Origin: DAISKN01 sp963716925
Lineage (GTDB): Bacteria; Acidobacteriota; Vicinamibacteria; Marinacidobacterales; SMYC01
Reading direction: 5' to 3'
Assembly (NCBI GenBank): GCA_963716925.1
Contig: CAVQUX010000025.1
Span: 124,001-188,000 of the forward strand
Length of the DNA stretch: 64,000 nt
The position numbers and the translations under genes were made by a program. The notes beneath the pieces are model-generated. The model saw only the letters and a program-made list of their open reading frames with translations. It ran no database searches and was not told the DNA's origin. Every line of letters begins with the position of its first letter. The stretch's first letter is position 1. Positions 46,051 to 54,325 of this stretch are shown in pieces.

Positions 46051-47943
46051 GTGTCCTTGACCCACCCTTCCCCCTCCCTCGCCCCCCCTCGCCGGCCCTG
46101 GAGAACCCGGTTATTCGGGCGACCGCTGGCGACTGCCGACGCCCCGCATCAGACCATCGGCAAGGCTCTCGGGCTCGCGGTCTTCGCATCGGACGCCCTC
46201 TCCTCGACGGCCTACGCCACACAGGAGATCCTGCTGGTCCTCGCGGCGGCGGGCGCCGCCGCCTTCTCCTACGCCTTTCCCATAGCCGGCGCCATCGTGA
46301 TTCTCCTGATCATCGTCACCATTTCCTACGAGCAGACCATCCACGCCTATCCCGACGGCGGCGGGGCCTATATCGTCGCCCGGGACAACCTCGGGCAGCT
46401 CGCGGCGCAAGTGGCCGGCGCCGCGCTCCTCTCGGACTACATCCTGACGGTGAGCGTGTCGGTATCCTCGGGAGCGGCCCAGCTCGCCTCCGCGTTTCCC
46501 GCGCTCTACGAGTACCGGGTCGGCCTTGCGGTGATCCTGGTCGCGTTCGTGATGTTCGTCAATCTGCGGGGAGTTAAGGAATCGGGCACGATCTTCGCCG
46601 TCCCCACGTACTGTTTCCTCGCCATGATGTTCTTCACCCTGAGCGCCGGATTCTGGCGATACGCGTTCGGCGAGCTCGGCCAGGTCGTCGACCCGCCTCC
46701 GCTCGAGACGCCGGAGCAGCTCGCGAGCCTCTCCGTATTTATCATTCTCCACGCCTTCTCGAACGGAACCACCGCGCTCACCGGGGTGGAGGCGATCTCG
46801 AACGGCATCACCGCCTTCAAGGAGCCTAGAAGCCACAACGCCGGCGTGACGCTCGCCTGGATGTCGGTCATTCTGGGGATGCTGTTCCTCGGAATCACCT
46901 TCCTCGCCGGGGAAATCGGCGCCATTCCTTCCGAGGGGGAGACGGTCATCTCCCAGCTCGCTCGCACGGCGTTCGAAGGCCGGGGTCTCGCCTACCTGGC
47001 GGTCATGGCCACCACGACGCTGATTCTGGTGATGGCCGCCAACACCGCCTTTTCCGACTTCCCCCGGCTTTCCGCGATCCAGGCGGCCGACGGCTTCCTG
47101 CCCCGCCAGCTCACCTACCGCGGGAGCCGCCTGGTGTTCTCCCGCGGGATCGTCGTGCTGGCGATCGCGAGCGCGCTTCTCATCGTGGCGTTCCAGGCGA
47201 GCGTCACCCGCCTCATCCCGCTCTATGCGATCGGGGTCTTCCTCTCGTTCACTCTCTCACAGGCGGGAATGACGCTTCGGTGGATGCGCATGGGTCGGAG
47301 CCTCGCGCAACCGCCGAAGGGATGGCGCTGGAAGATGCTCCTCAACGGGCTCGGCGCGGTGCTCACCGCCCTGGTGACGATGGTTTTCGCCGTAACCAAG
47401 TTCCAGGAAGGCGCCTGGGTAGTGTTGCTGGTTCTGCCGGCGTTCGTGTTCGTATTCCTCGCGATACGTGAGCACTATCGGGAGACCGCCGACCAGCTCT
47501 CGCTGCAACACTACGGAGCGCCTCCTCGGAGCGGACGCCACCGGGTGATCCTCCCGATCAGCAACGTCCATCGCGGAACGCTGGAGGCCCTCCGCTACGC
47601 GCGTGCGTTGTCTCACGACGTCACCGCGGTCCATGTGTCGCTCGACACCGCCGAGGCGGAGAGGCTCCGAGCCAAATGGGATCTCTGGGGCGACGGCGTG
47701 AGGCTCGTCATCCTCGACTCGCCGTATCGCCTCCTCCTCGAGCCGCTCCTCGACTACATCACTTCGGTCGCGGACGAGCGCCAGCCGAACGAGACCATCA
47801 CCATCGTCGTTCCCCAGTTCGTTCCTCGCCGCTCGTGGCAGAACGTCCTCCACGCCCAGACGGCGCTCTTCCTGAGGATGGCGCTCCTGTTCCGGCGCGG
47901 GATCGTGGTCACGAGCGTTCCCTATCAACTCGCCGAACCGTGA
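46051..47943 (+). CDS. KimA-like APC-family potassium transporter
   Basis: The 630-residue protein has 12 helices of the APC fold. It shows the ALGLAVFASDALSSTAYATQEILL opening and SYEQTIHAYPDGGGAYIVARDNLG, which characterise KimA-type K+/H+ symporters. A C-terminal cytoplasmic domain from about residue 490 (HRVILPISNVHRGTLEALRYARALS) is a USP-like fold that in KimA binds cyclic di-AMP or dimerises. Two TrkA/RCK subunits follow directly, which supports potassium as the substrate. The start is GTG. Confidence 0.85.
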   Translation: MSLTHPSPSLAPPRRPWRTRLFGRPLATADAPHQTIGKALGLAVFASDALSSTAYATQEILLVLAAAGAAAFSYAFPIAGAIVILLIIVTISYEQTIHAYPDGGGAYIVARDNLGQLAAQVAGAALLSDYILTVSVSVSSGAAQLASAFPALYEYRVGLAVILVAFVMFVNLRGVKESGTIFAVPTYCFLAMMFFTLSAGFWRYAFGELGQVVDPPPLETPEQLASLSVFIILHAFSNGTTALTGVEAISNGITAFKEPRSHNAGVTLAWMSVILGMLFLGITFLAGEIGAIPSEGETVISQLARTAFEGRGLAYLAVMATTTLILVMAANTAFSDFPRLSAIQAADGFLPRQLTYRGSRLVFSRGIVVLAIASALLIVAFQASVTRLIPLYAIGVFLSFTLSQAGMTLRWMRMGRSLAQPPKGWRWKMLLNGLGAVLTALVTMVFAVTKFQEGAWVVLLVLPAFVFVFLAIREHYRETADQLSLQHYGAPPRSGRHRVILPISNVHRGTLEALRYARALSHDVTAVHVSLDTAEAERLRAKWDLWGDGVRLVILDSPYRLLLEPLLDYITSVADERQPNETITIVVPQFVPRRSWQNVLHAQTALFLRMALLFRRGIVVTSVPYQLAEP

Positions 47944-47953
47944 CGGAGCTCTC

Positions 47954-48622
47954 ATGTATTTCATCGTCGTAGGATGCGGCCGCGTCGGATCGGAGCTGGC
48001 GCACCGGATGTTCCGCCAAGGCCACGAGGTCGCGGTGGTGGACGAGTCCGGCGCTTCGTTTCGCAACCTGCATCCCGACTACCGGGGCCGGACCATCGAG
48101 GGCAGCGTGCTCTCGGAAGAGGTCCTGAGAAGGGCCGAGGTCGCGCGCGCCGACGGGCTCGCCGCGGTCACCAACTCCGATACCGTGAACGCCGTGGTAG
48201 GTCACGCCGCCCGGGCGGTCTTCGGCATCCGCAACGTCGTGGTTCGCAACTTCGACCCTCGACTCCTCCCGCTCCATCAGAGCTTCCGGCATCGCGTGGT
48301 CAGCTCCACCGTCTGGGGGGCGGAGAGGATCGAGACCCTCCTTCACCACCCCGAGGAGCAGAGCCTCCTGAGCCTGGGCGCCGAGGAGATCGAAGTCTTC
48401 GAGCTCAGGGTGAGCGACGGCTGGTCCGGACGCACGATTCGAGAGCTCCTCTCCGACCTGGAAGCGGTTCCCGTCACGCTGACCCGCGCGGGCATCGCCG
48501 AGCTCGCCCGGCTCGAGACCGAGCTCGCCCAGGGCGACCTCCTCAAAGTGGCGACGGCCGCGGGGTGCCTGGCGCAGCTTCAAGCGCGGCTCACCCCCGC
48601 CGAGACCGCGGAGGAAACATGA
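47954..48622 (+). CDS. trkA: TrkA-family potassium uptake regulatory subunit (first)
   Basis: The 222-residue RCK protein has the Rossmann motif YFIVVGCGRVGSELAHRMFRQGHEVAVVD and a TrkA-C domain from about residue 135 (IEVFELRVSDGWSGRTIRELLSD). It binds NAD(H)/ATP and gates potassium transport at the membrane. It starts 10 bases after the KimA-like gene and overlaps the second TrkA gene by ATGA. Confidence 0.9.
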   Translation: MYFIVVGCGRVGSELAHRMFRQGHEVAVVDESGASFRNLHPDYRGRTIEGSVLSEEVLRRAEVARADGLAAVTNSDTVNAVVGHAARAVFGIRNVVVRNFDPRLLPLHQSFRHRVVSSTVWGAERIETLLHHPEEQSLLSLGAEEIEVFELRVSDGWSGRTIRELLSDLEAVPVTLTRAGIAELARLETELAQGDLLKVATAAGCLAQLQARLTPAETAEET

Positions 48623-49287
48623 ACGTTCTCATCGTCGGTGGCGGAAGAACGGCATCCGAGCTGGCGCGGCTCCTGGTCGCCCAGAAACACGAGGTCCGGC
48701 TCGTCGAGGGACGAAGAGACGTCCTCTCGAGGCTGCACAAAGAGCTCCCCACTGAAGTCGTCTACGAAGGGGCGCCCGCCCAGATGGACGTCCTGGAGCG
48801 CGCCGGAATCGCCCGCTCCCACGTGCTCGTCGCCTGTCTCCCCGACGACGCCGACAATCTGGCGCTCTGCTACGTGGCCCGCGACCGCTACCGCGTAGGA
48901 AGGACCATCGCCTGCGTCAACGACCCGCGGAGCGTCTGGCTTTTCGACGACCGCTTCCACGTCGACGTCGCGTTGAACCAGGCCGCCATCCTCTCGGCGC
49001 TCATCGAGGAAGAGATGTCCATGGGGGACATGATGACCCTCCTCAAGCTCCGGCGCGGCCGCTATTCGCTGGTGGAGGAGAGGCTCCCCGCGGGGGCGCC
49101 GGCGGTGGGGCTCACGGTGGGAGAGCTTCCGCTCCCGCCGCGCTCGGTGATCGCGGCGATTCTGAGGCGCGGGGAGATGGTGATTCCTCGCGGAGGAGTC
49201 CGGCTCCAGGTGGGCGACGAGGTCCTGGCCATCGTCGACGCCGAGCAGGCGCCGGAGCTCGCGCGGCTGTTCACGCCGCCTTCGTAG
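48619..49287 (+). CDS. trkA: TrkA-family potassium uptake regulatory subunit (second)
   Basis: The second RCK protein has 222 residues: NVLIVGGGRTASELARLLVAQKHEVRLVEGRRDVL, then RAGIARSHVLVACLPDDADNLALCY. The TrkA-C part is near the end (LTVGELPLPPRSVIAAILRRGEMVIPRGGVRLQVGDEVLAIVD). ATG 48619 overlaps the previous stop. Two single-RCK subunits beside one KimA-like transporter suggest a hetero-oligomeric gating ring. Its last 17 bases overlap the convergent dedA gene. Confidence 0.9.
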   Translation: MNVLIVGGGRTASELARLLVAQKHEVRLVEGRRDVLSRLHKELPTEVVYEGAPAQMDVLERAGIARSHVLVACLPDDADNLALCYVARDRYRVGRTIACVNDPRSVWLFDDRFHVDVALNQAAILSALIEEEMSMGDMMTLLKLRRGRYSLVEERLPAGAPAVGLTVGELPLPPRSVIAAILRRGEMVIPRGGVRLQVGDEVLAIVDAEQAPELARLFTPPS

Positions 49288-49915
49288 CCTGGTCGCCGCT
49301 GCGGAGGAAAGCGGTGATCGCGGGAACCAGCGAGACGAAAATGATGCCGAGAATCACCAGGGTGAAATTCTCTTTCACGAAGGGAATGTTCCCGAAGAAG
49401 TAGCCGCCGAGGCAGCAGATCGTCACCCAGGCGACGCCGCCTCCGACGTTGAACGCGGCGAAGCGCGGATAGCTCATCCTCGCCATGCCGGCGACGAACG
49501 GCGCGAACGTCCGGAGGAACGGGGCGAAGCGGGCGATCACGATGGCCTTCCCCCCGTGCCGCGCATAGAACCGCTCGGTCCGCGCGAGGTGCTCCTTGTT
49601 CACGAACCGCGAGCGCAGGAGCCAGCGGGACGCCACCGTCGCACCCAGGGTGTAGTTGACGGCGTCGCCGAGGATGGCGGCGACGCTCAGGAGCAGTATG
49701 AGCCCTCCGATGTCCAGGGACCCCACCGCCGCGAGCGCGCCCGCAGAGAACAGCATCGAGTCGCCGGGCAGAAACGGCGTCACCACCAGACCGGTCTCGC
49801 AGAAGACGATGAGGAAAAGGATGCCGTAGGTCCAGACGCCGTAGTCCCGGACCAGCGCCAGGAGCGTCTCGTCGAGGTGGCCGAAGATTTGGAGAAGAGT
49901 TTGAAAGAATTCCAC
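49271..49915 (-). CDS. DedA-family membrane protein (VTT domain)
   Basis: The 214-residue protein belongs to the DedA/SNARE-associated family of lipid scramblases and flippases. It has FLIVFCETGLVVTPFLPGDSMLFSAGALAA and FYARHGGKAIVIARFAPFLRTFAPFVAGMARM, with the conserved F/Y-x3-R and R-F-x-P-x-x-R-x3-P motifs. The start is GTG at 49915, with TATAGT (49931-49936) about 15 bases upstream. It recycles lipid carriers or phosphatidylglycerol/phosphatidylethanolamine in relatives. Confidence 0.9.
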   Translation of the reverse strand: MEFFQTLLQIFGHLDETLLALVRDYGVWTYGILFLIVFCETGLVVTPFLPGDSMLFSAGALAAVGSLDIGGLILLLSVAAILGDAVNYTLGATVASRWLLRSRFVNKEHLARTERFYARHGGKAIVIARFAPFLRTFAPFVAGMARMSYPRFAAFNVGGGVAWVTICCLGGYFFGNIPFVKENFTLVILGIIFVSLVPAITAFLRSGDQATKAA

Positions 49916-50019
49916 GATGAATGCAGAACTATACCATGCGTTCTGCCGCTTCGCCCGAGACTCGTCGGCGGGATTCCTCCGGCGGACGCGCTACAATCCG
50001 GCGTCGGAGCCGGATCGTC

Positions 50020-51240
50020 ATGATTGGAAGACCGACTGTTCTCGCGGTTCTCGTCGCAACCTCGGGGTTCGCCTCCGATTGGCCGCAGTGGAGGGGACCG
50101 GAGCGGACTGGGGTCGCTTCCGCGCCATCTCCCGCGAGTTGGCCGCAGAGTCTCTCGAAGGCGTGGCAGGTCGAGGTGGGCCTCGGCCACTCGACGCCGG
50201 TAGTGCAGGGCGAGCGGGTGTTTCAGCTCTCGCGGCAGGGCGAGCGCGAGGTGGTGAGCGCTCTCGAGCTATCGACGGGCGCCACTCTTTGGGAGCAGAG
50301 CTACGACGCGGGGTACACCATGAATCCCGCGGCCACCTCGCACGGAAAGGGTCCTAAATCGACGCCGCTCGTCTCCGAAGGAAGGCTGTTTACGCTGGGA
50401 ATCGCGGGGATGCTCTCGGCGTTCGACGCGGCTACCGGCCGCGTCCTCTGGAGAAGCGACTTCGCCGATCGATTCCCCGCGACGTCGCCGCTCTATGGCA
50501 GCGCGGCCTCTCCCATGATTGCCGGAGGCAAGCTCCTCATTCATCTCGGAGCGCCAGGGAAGGGCGCGTTCATGGCTCTCGACCCGGAGACGGGAAAAGT
50601 CATCTGGGTCTTCAACGGCGACGGCCCCGGCTACTCCTCCCCCATCGTGACGACGATCGAGAACGTCGAGCAGGTCGTCACCCAGACCGACGCCCACATC
50701 GTTTCCCTGTCGCTCGACTCGGGGAAGCTCCTCTGGAGAATTCCTTTCACCACTCCCTACGATCAGAACATCGTGACGCCCGTCGCCCACGGGGAGCGGA
50801 TGATCTTTTCCGGGCTCGACTCCGACACCTTCGCCGTCGCGCCGAAGCTCGAAGACGATGGATTCCACACAGAAGAAGTGTGGCGCGTCTCGACGACGTT
50901 CTATATGAGCAGTCCGGTGCTCGCGGGGAAACGTCTCCTCGGTTTCTCGAACCAGAAGAAGGGGCAGGTCGTCGCTCTCGACCCGGCAACGGGAAAGAGA
51001 CTCTGGGAGAGCGAAGGACGCCTGGGAGACAACGGCGCCGTCGTCCTCTGGGGCGACTGGCTCTTGGTGCTGACGACGGAAGGAGAGCTCCTGGTCATGG
51101 CGGCCGGTGCCCCGGGCTTCTCACCCGCGCGGCGCTACACCGTCGCCGACACGCCCACCTGGGCCCATCCGGTGCCCACCTCCGCGGGGGTGCTGGTCAA
51201 GGACGAATCGAAACTCGCTCTCTGGAAGCTCGAGCCCTGA
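50020..51240 (+). CDS. PQQ-like beta-propeller repeat protein, secreted
   Basis: The 406-residue product starts with a signal peptide (GRPTVLAVLVATSGFAS) and DWPQWRGPERTGV, the standard opening of this family, then repeats with WEQSYDAGYTMNPAATSHGKG and LDPETGKVIWVF. ATG 50020 was preferred over the frame opening at 49921 because it begins the signal peptide; TACAAT lies at 49992-49997. Its last codons (LVKDESKLALWKLEP) are duplicated as a remnant at 57889. A paralogue lies at 21058. Confidence 0.87.
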   Translation: MIGRPTVLAVLVATSGFASDWPQWRGPERTGVASAPSPASWPQSLSKAWQVEVGLGHSTPVVQGERVFQLSRQGEREVVSALELSTGATLWEQSYDAGYTMNPAATSHGKGPKSTPLVSEGRLFTLGIAGMLSAFDAATGRVLWRSDFADRFPATSPLYGSAASPMIAGGKLLIHLGAPGKGAFMALDPETGKVIWVFNGDGPGYSSPIVTTIENVEQVVTQTDAHIVSLSLDSGKLLWRIPFTTPYDQNIVTPVAHGERMIFSGLDSDTFAVAPKLEDDGFHTEEVWRVSTTFYMSSPVLAGKRLLGFSNQKKGQVVALDPATGKRLWESEGRLGDNGAVVLWGDWLLVLTTEGELLVMAAGAPGFSPARRYTVADTPTWAHPVPTSAGVLVKDESKLALWKLEP

Positions 51241-51247
51241 CTAGATC

Positions 51248-52189
51248 TCAGCCCTGCGTCTTGTTTTGCTTGAGAGTCTCGATCGCGCGCTTCGCCGACT
51301 CGGCCTGCGGATCCGTGGGAGCCAGCTCGAGGAACTTCTCGAAGTGCGCGATCGCCGCATCGTTCTGCCCCTTGCCAGCCTCGATGACGCCGAGCTGGTA
51401 GTGAGCGAGCGCTCTATTGGGATCGAGCTCCAGGGTCTTCCGATAGGCGGCTTCGGCCGCGGGTGTGTCGCCCGAGTTGTCGGCGTAGACCGCGTAGGTG
51501 AAAACGGCGATGGGATCCGTCGCCTTGAGGTCGATGGCCTTCTTCATCGCGGCCGCGGCTTCGGGCCAGGATTTTTTCTTGCCCTGGATACCGGCGATGC
51601 CCAGCCAGGCGTCGTAGAAGTCCGGCTTCAGCTCTACCGTTTTCTGATAGGACTCGAGAGCCTTGTCCGTTTCTCCCATCTTCTCGTAGGTGCTGGCGAT
51701 GTTGTAGTGGACCTCGGGGCTCTCGGGCATCATCTTCTGAAGCTCGAACAGACTGTTGAGCGTCCCCTGGTGGTCATCGGAGCTCGACGACATGTTGAAT
51801 TTCGCCAGAAGTTCGGTGGCGCGAGCGTGATCTTTTTCGGTGAGCTCCCCGGGAGCGAGCGGGTACATGGTGTTCGTCCCCAGATCGATCTGCTCGAAAG
51901 CGGTGACCGGGGCAGCAATGGGAAGCGGGCGAAATCCGTCTTTTTCGCACGTCACCACGTAGTTTCCGACCAGGAGTCCGGCCTTCACGAAACTGCCGTC
52001 TTTCTTGGTCACGACCGTGGAGGCCCTTCCGCCGCCGCCCTCGAGCTCGATCCTGCAGGCGATCCCTTCGAGAGGCTTACCCTGCTCGTCGATGAGCTTG
52101 CCCCGAACCGCACCTCGCTGGGCGAAGGCGTCGGCGGCCACCAGGATGCCGAAGGCGGCCGCGACCGCCGTCCATCGATTCGAATTCAT
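51248..52189 (-). CDS. Secreted protein with carboxypeptidase-regulatory-like and TPR domains
   Basis: The 313-residue product has a signal peptide (AVAAAFGILVAADAFAQ). A beta-sandwich of the carboxypeptidase-regulatory/peptidase-associated type follows (RGKLIDEQGKPLEGIACRIELEGG; AGLLVGNYVVTCEKDGFRPL), then four or more TPR units. ATG 52189 has CAGGAGGAAAC before it. It is followed upstream by a DUF1684 gene. A close paralogue lies at 57952. The function is unknown. Confidence 0.88.
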   Translation of the reverse strand: MNSNRWTAVAAAFGILVAADAFAQRGAVRGKLIDEQGKPLEGIACRIELEGGGGRASTVVTKKDGSFVKAGLLVGNYVVTCEKDGFRPLPIAAPVTAFEQIDLGTNTMYPLAPGELTEKDHARATELLAKFNMSSSSDDHQGTLNSLFELQKMMPESPEVHYNIASTYEKMGETDKALESYQKTVELKPDFYDAWLGIAGIQGKKKSWPEAAAAMKKAIDLKATDPIAVFTYAVYADNSGDTPAAEAAYRKTLELDPNRALAHYQLGVIEAGKGQNDAAIAHFEKFLELAPTDPQAESAKRAIETLKQNKTQG

Positions 52190-52200
52190 GTTTCCTCCTG

Positions 52201-53124
52201 CTACGAGTGCTTCTTGGCGTAGTTCTTCTCGCCCGCCTCGATGCGAATCTTCAGCCGATTCTCTTTCGGAGGCATGGGACAAGTGGTATAGGGGTTGAAC
52301 GCGCACGGCGGGTTGTAGGCCTTGTTGAAATCGACGACGACGCTACCGTCCTCCGGGGGCTCGGCCTGAAGGAAGCGCGCCGACGGGTAGGTCTCCTTCC
52401 CGCTGGTCTGGTCCTTGAAAATGAACCAAATCTTTCCGTCGGTATTCAAGACCGGCTCCATGCGAATCGCCTGGCCCTGGAGCTCGAAGTCGACGACCCC
52501 CGGGCTCTGGTACCGCTCGATGTCGCCGAGCATGTTCAGGATCTCGACGTCCTTCGGCTTGGGGTGAGGGGTGAACTTCGCGGTGACGCGATACGCGGGA
52601 TCGACGGGAAACCAGGAGAGCCCGAGGAACTCCTTGCGGATGGGGCTGTCGAGATCGCGAAGTCGTATGGCGAGCCTTGGTCCGCTCGCGTGCACCCACA
52701 TCGAGAGCTTCCCGAGAGCGATGGCGTTCTTTTCTCCGGGCTCGAGAGTCGCGGTCGAGACCGGCTGGTCTTCCTTACCTGGCTTACCTGGCTTACCTGG
52801 CTTACCTGGCCGCGAGACGGCGACTCCGCTCCGGGCGCGGAACGAAACCTTCCCCGCCTCGTAGGTGAACGTTCCCACGAACGCGGGGGCGGTTCCTTCC
52901 GGAAGGACGAAATCGTTCTCCGGATCGGTGCCGACGGTGCTCTCGCCCTCTCGAAGCCAGTAGAGACCGGCGACGGTGAGCCAGCTTCCGTCCTTCTTCA
53001 GGTTCGCCTCGCGCTCCAGGCGCCAGGACTCGATCTCCTTCGGGTAGGAGGCGTCCTCACCGAGGCCGGCGAGAGGCAGCAGAATCGCCGGGGAGACGAG
53101 CCATATCCATACTCTTGAAAGCAT
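52201..53124 (-). CDS. DUF1684 domain protein, exported
   Basis: The 307-residue product has a signal peptide and the DUF1684 core (SWLTVAGLYWLREGESTVGTD; FLGLSWFPVDPAYRVTAKFTPHP; VVVDFNKAYNPPCAFNPYTTCPMPPKENRL). The cysteine pair in PPCAFNPYTTCP is conserved in the family. The function is unknown. An in-frame four-copy 9-bp repeat adds P-G-K units near residue 110. The TPR gene follows after 11 bases; a broken copy of this gene is at 58903. Confidence 0.85.
   Translation of the reverse strand: MLSRVWIWLVSPAILLPLAGLGEDASYPKEIESWRLEREANLKKDGSWLTVAGLYWLREGESTVGTDPENDFVLPEGTAPAFVGTFTYEAGKVSFRARSGVAVSRPGKPGKPGKPGKEDQPVSTATLEPGEKNAIALGKLSMWVHASGPRLAIRLRDLDSPIRKEFLGLSWFPVDPAYRVTAKFTPHPKPKDVEILNMLGDIERYQSPGVVDFELQGQAIRMEPVLNTDGKIWFIFKDQTSGKETYPSARFLQAEPPEDGSVVVDFNKAYNPPCAFNPYTTCPMPPKENRLKIRIEAGEKNYAKKHS
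52774..52809. repeat. Four perfect 9-bp tandem repeats inside the DUF1684 gene
   Basis: CTTACCTGG is repeated four times without error. Because the unit is nine bases, changes in copy number keep the frame and add or remove three residues (the encoded run is P-G-K units). Confidence 0.9.
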
Positions 53125-53154
53125 GTTCGATCCTCCGCTGGATCCGATTCTACT

Positions 53155-53922
53155 TCACCGGAAATACGGGCGTACGTCGACCGCCGCGGGGCTCCGGAAC
53201 AGCGAATCGGGAACGGTAAGAAGGACGGCGACGTCCTCGTGCTTTCGCTCTCCCCGATTGGCGGAAAGCAGAATCTTGCCGTGGCGCTCCCAGTCGAGCC
53301 ACGGAATCTTGAAGCTCGGCTCCGGATCGGACGCGTTCTTGTAGTAGTTCCACTGCGTCACCAGGCGGCTCTGGTCGTCGACGAAGACGTGATACTTGTT
53401 CTCCGGCGTGCGCCCCACGTTCGCGAACGTGAGCTCGAGGACATCAGCCGAAGCGCCGGCCTCGGTCTTACCCTTTCCCAGGTACTTCAGCGTCACCCCG
53501 CCGTCCTTGAGCTTGTAGGGCATGAACACCCAGTAGGAGTCGTTGATCCAGGCGCTCTCCGCGTCGTAGAGGGCTTTTTCCAGCTCCGCCGGATTCGTCA
53601 TCTCCTGTCCGCTCTTCCACACCCGGCCCTTCCTGGTGTTCAGGTTCATCAGGGTCACCGTGCCCTCGTTCTCGAAACGGAGGTCGCCCGAGAACTTGTC
53701 CCAGAAGTGGGTTCGCCGACCGAAGAAGTTCCACGTGAGGTAGCGGGTCTGATCCCAGGCTTTCCTTCCCCCGAGCGCTTTCATCACCTCGTCGGCGATC
53801 TGGACCGCTTTCGGGTCCGAGCCCTTTAGATTGAATCCGGCAAGGGGCGGGTTGTCGCCCTGTGCCAGGACGAGCGCGGGAACGACCAGGGCGAGGACCG
53901 AGGCGACCAGGAATCTCTTCAC
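53155..53922 (-). CDS. DUF6503-like secreted protein
   Basis: The 255-residue product starts at GTG 53922 with GGGAGG six bases before it and has a signal peptide (RFLVASVLALVVPALVLAQ). The body, with VMKALGGRKAWDQTRYLTWNFFGRRTHFWDK and WYKLKDGG-type strands, is a lipoprotein-sorting (LolA/LolB-like) fold that binds hydrophobic ligands. No further function is clear. Confidence 0.8.
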   Translation of the reverse strand: MKRFLVASVLALVVPALVLAQGDNPPLAGFNLKGSDPKAVQIADEVMKALGGRKAWDQTRYLTWNFFGRRTHFWDKFSGDLRFENEGTVTLMNLNTRKGRVWKSGQEMTNPAELEKALYDAESAWINDSYWVFMPYKLKDGGVTLKYLGKGKTEAGASADVLELTFANVGRTPENKYHVFVDDQSRLVTQWNYYKNASDPEPSFKIPWLDWERHGKILLSANRGERKHEDVAVLLTVPDSLFRSPAAVDVRPYFR

Positions 53923-53936
53923 GACAAACCTCCCGT

Positions 53937-54230
53937 TCACGAATCTAGCCCATCCACGAGCACGAATTGTCCTTCGGCGCAGCCCGTCCGCGCGGCGATC
54001 GCCTTCCGGTACTCCGGCGAACGGTACCAGGCCTGCGCCCGCTCCAGGCTCGGAAACTCCACGATCACCACGCGGCTCTGTTCCTCGTCGCCTTCGAGGG
54101 TCAGCGTAGTCCCCCCGCGCGCCCGGTATCGGCCGTCGAACTTCGCGATCGCCGCGGCGGCGAGCCTCTTGTACTCCTCGTAGGCGGCCGGGTCCCGTAC
54201 CCGGACGCGAGCGATGAGATAAGCGGGCAT
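53937..54230 (-). CDS. DUF1330 family protein
   Basis: The 97-residue dimeric alpha-beta barrel has the family opening PAYLIARVRVRDPAAYEEYKRLA and the conserved VVIVEFPSLERAQAWYRSPEYRKA. AAAGGAGACC precedes the ATG at 54230. The ferredoxin-like fold binds small ligands; the role is unknown. It is separated by 14 bases from the DUF6503-like gene. Confidence 0.88.
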   Translation of the reverse strand: MPAYLIARVRVRDPAAYEEYKRLAAAAIAKFDGRYRARGGTTLTLEGDEEQSRVVIVEFPSLERAQAWYRSPEYRKAIAARTGCAEGQFVLVDGLDS

Positions 54231-54325
54231 GACGGTCTCCTTTTTCATCCTCGGCGCATGAAGAGGGACCATTTTGTTTCAGAAGCGACCTGCCTGCAAT
54301 CGCGACGCTTGCATGGGAGGAGGAG

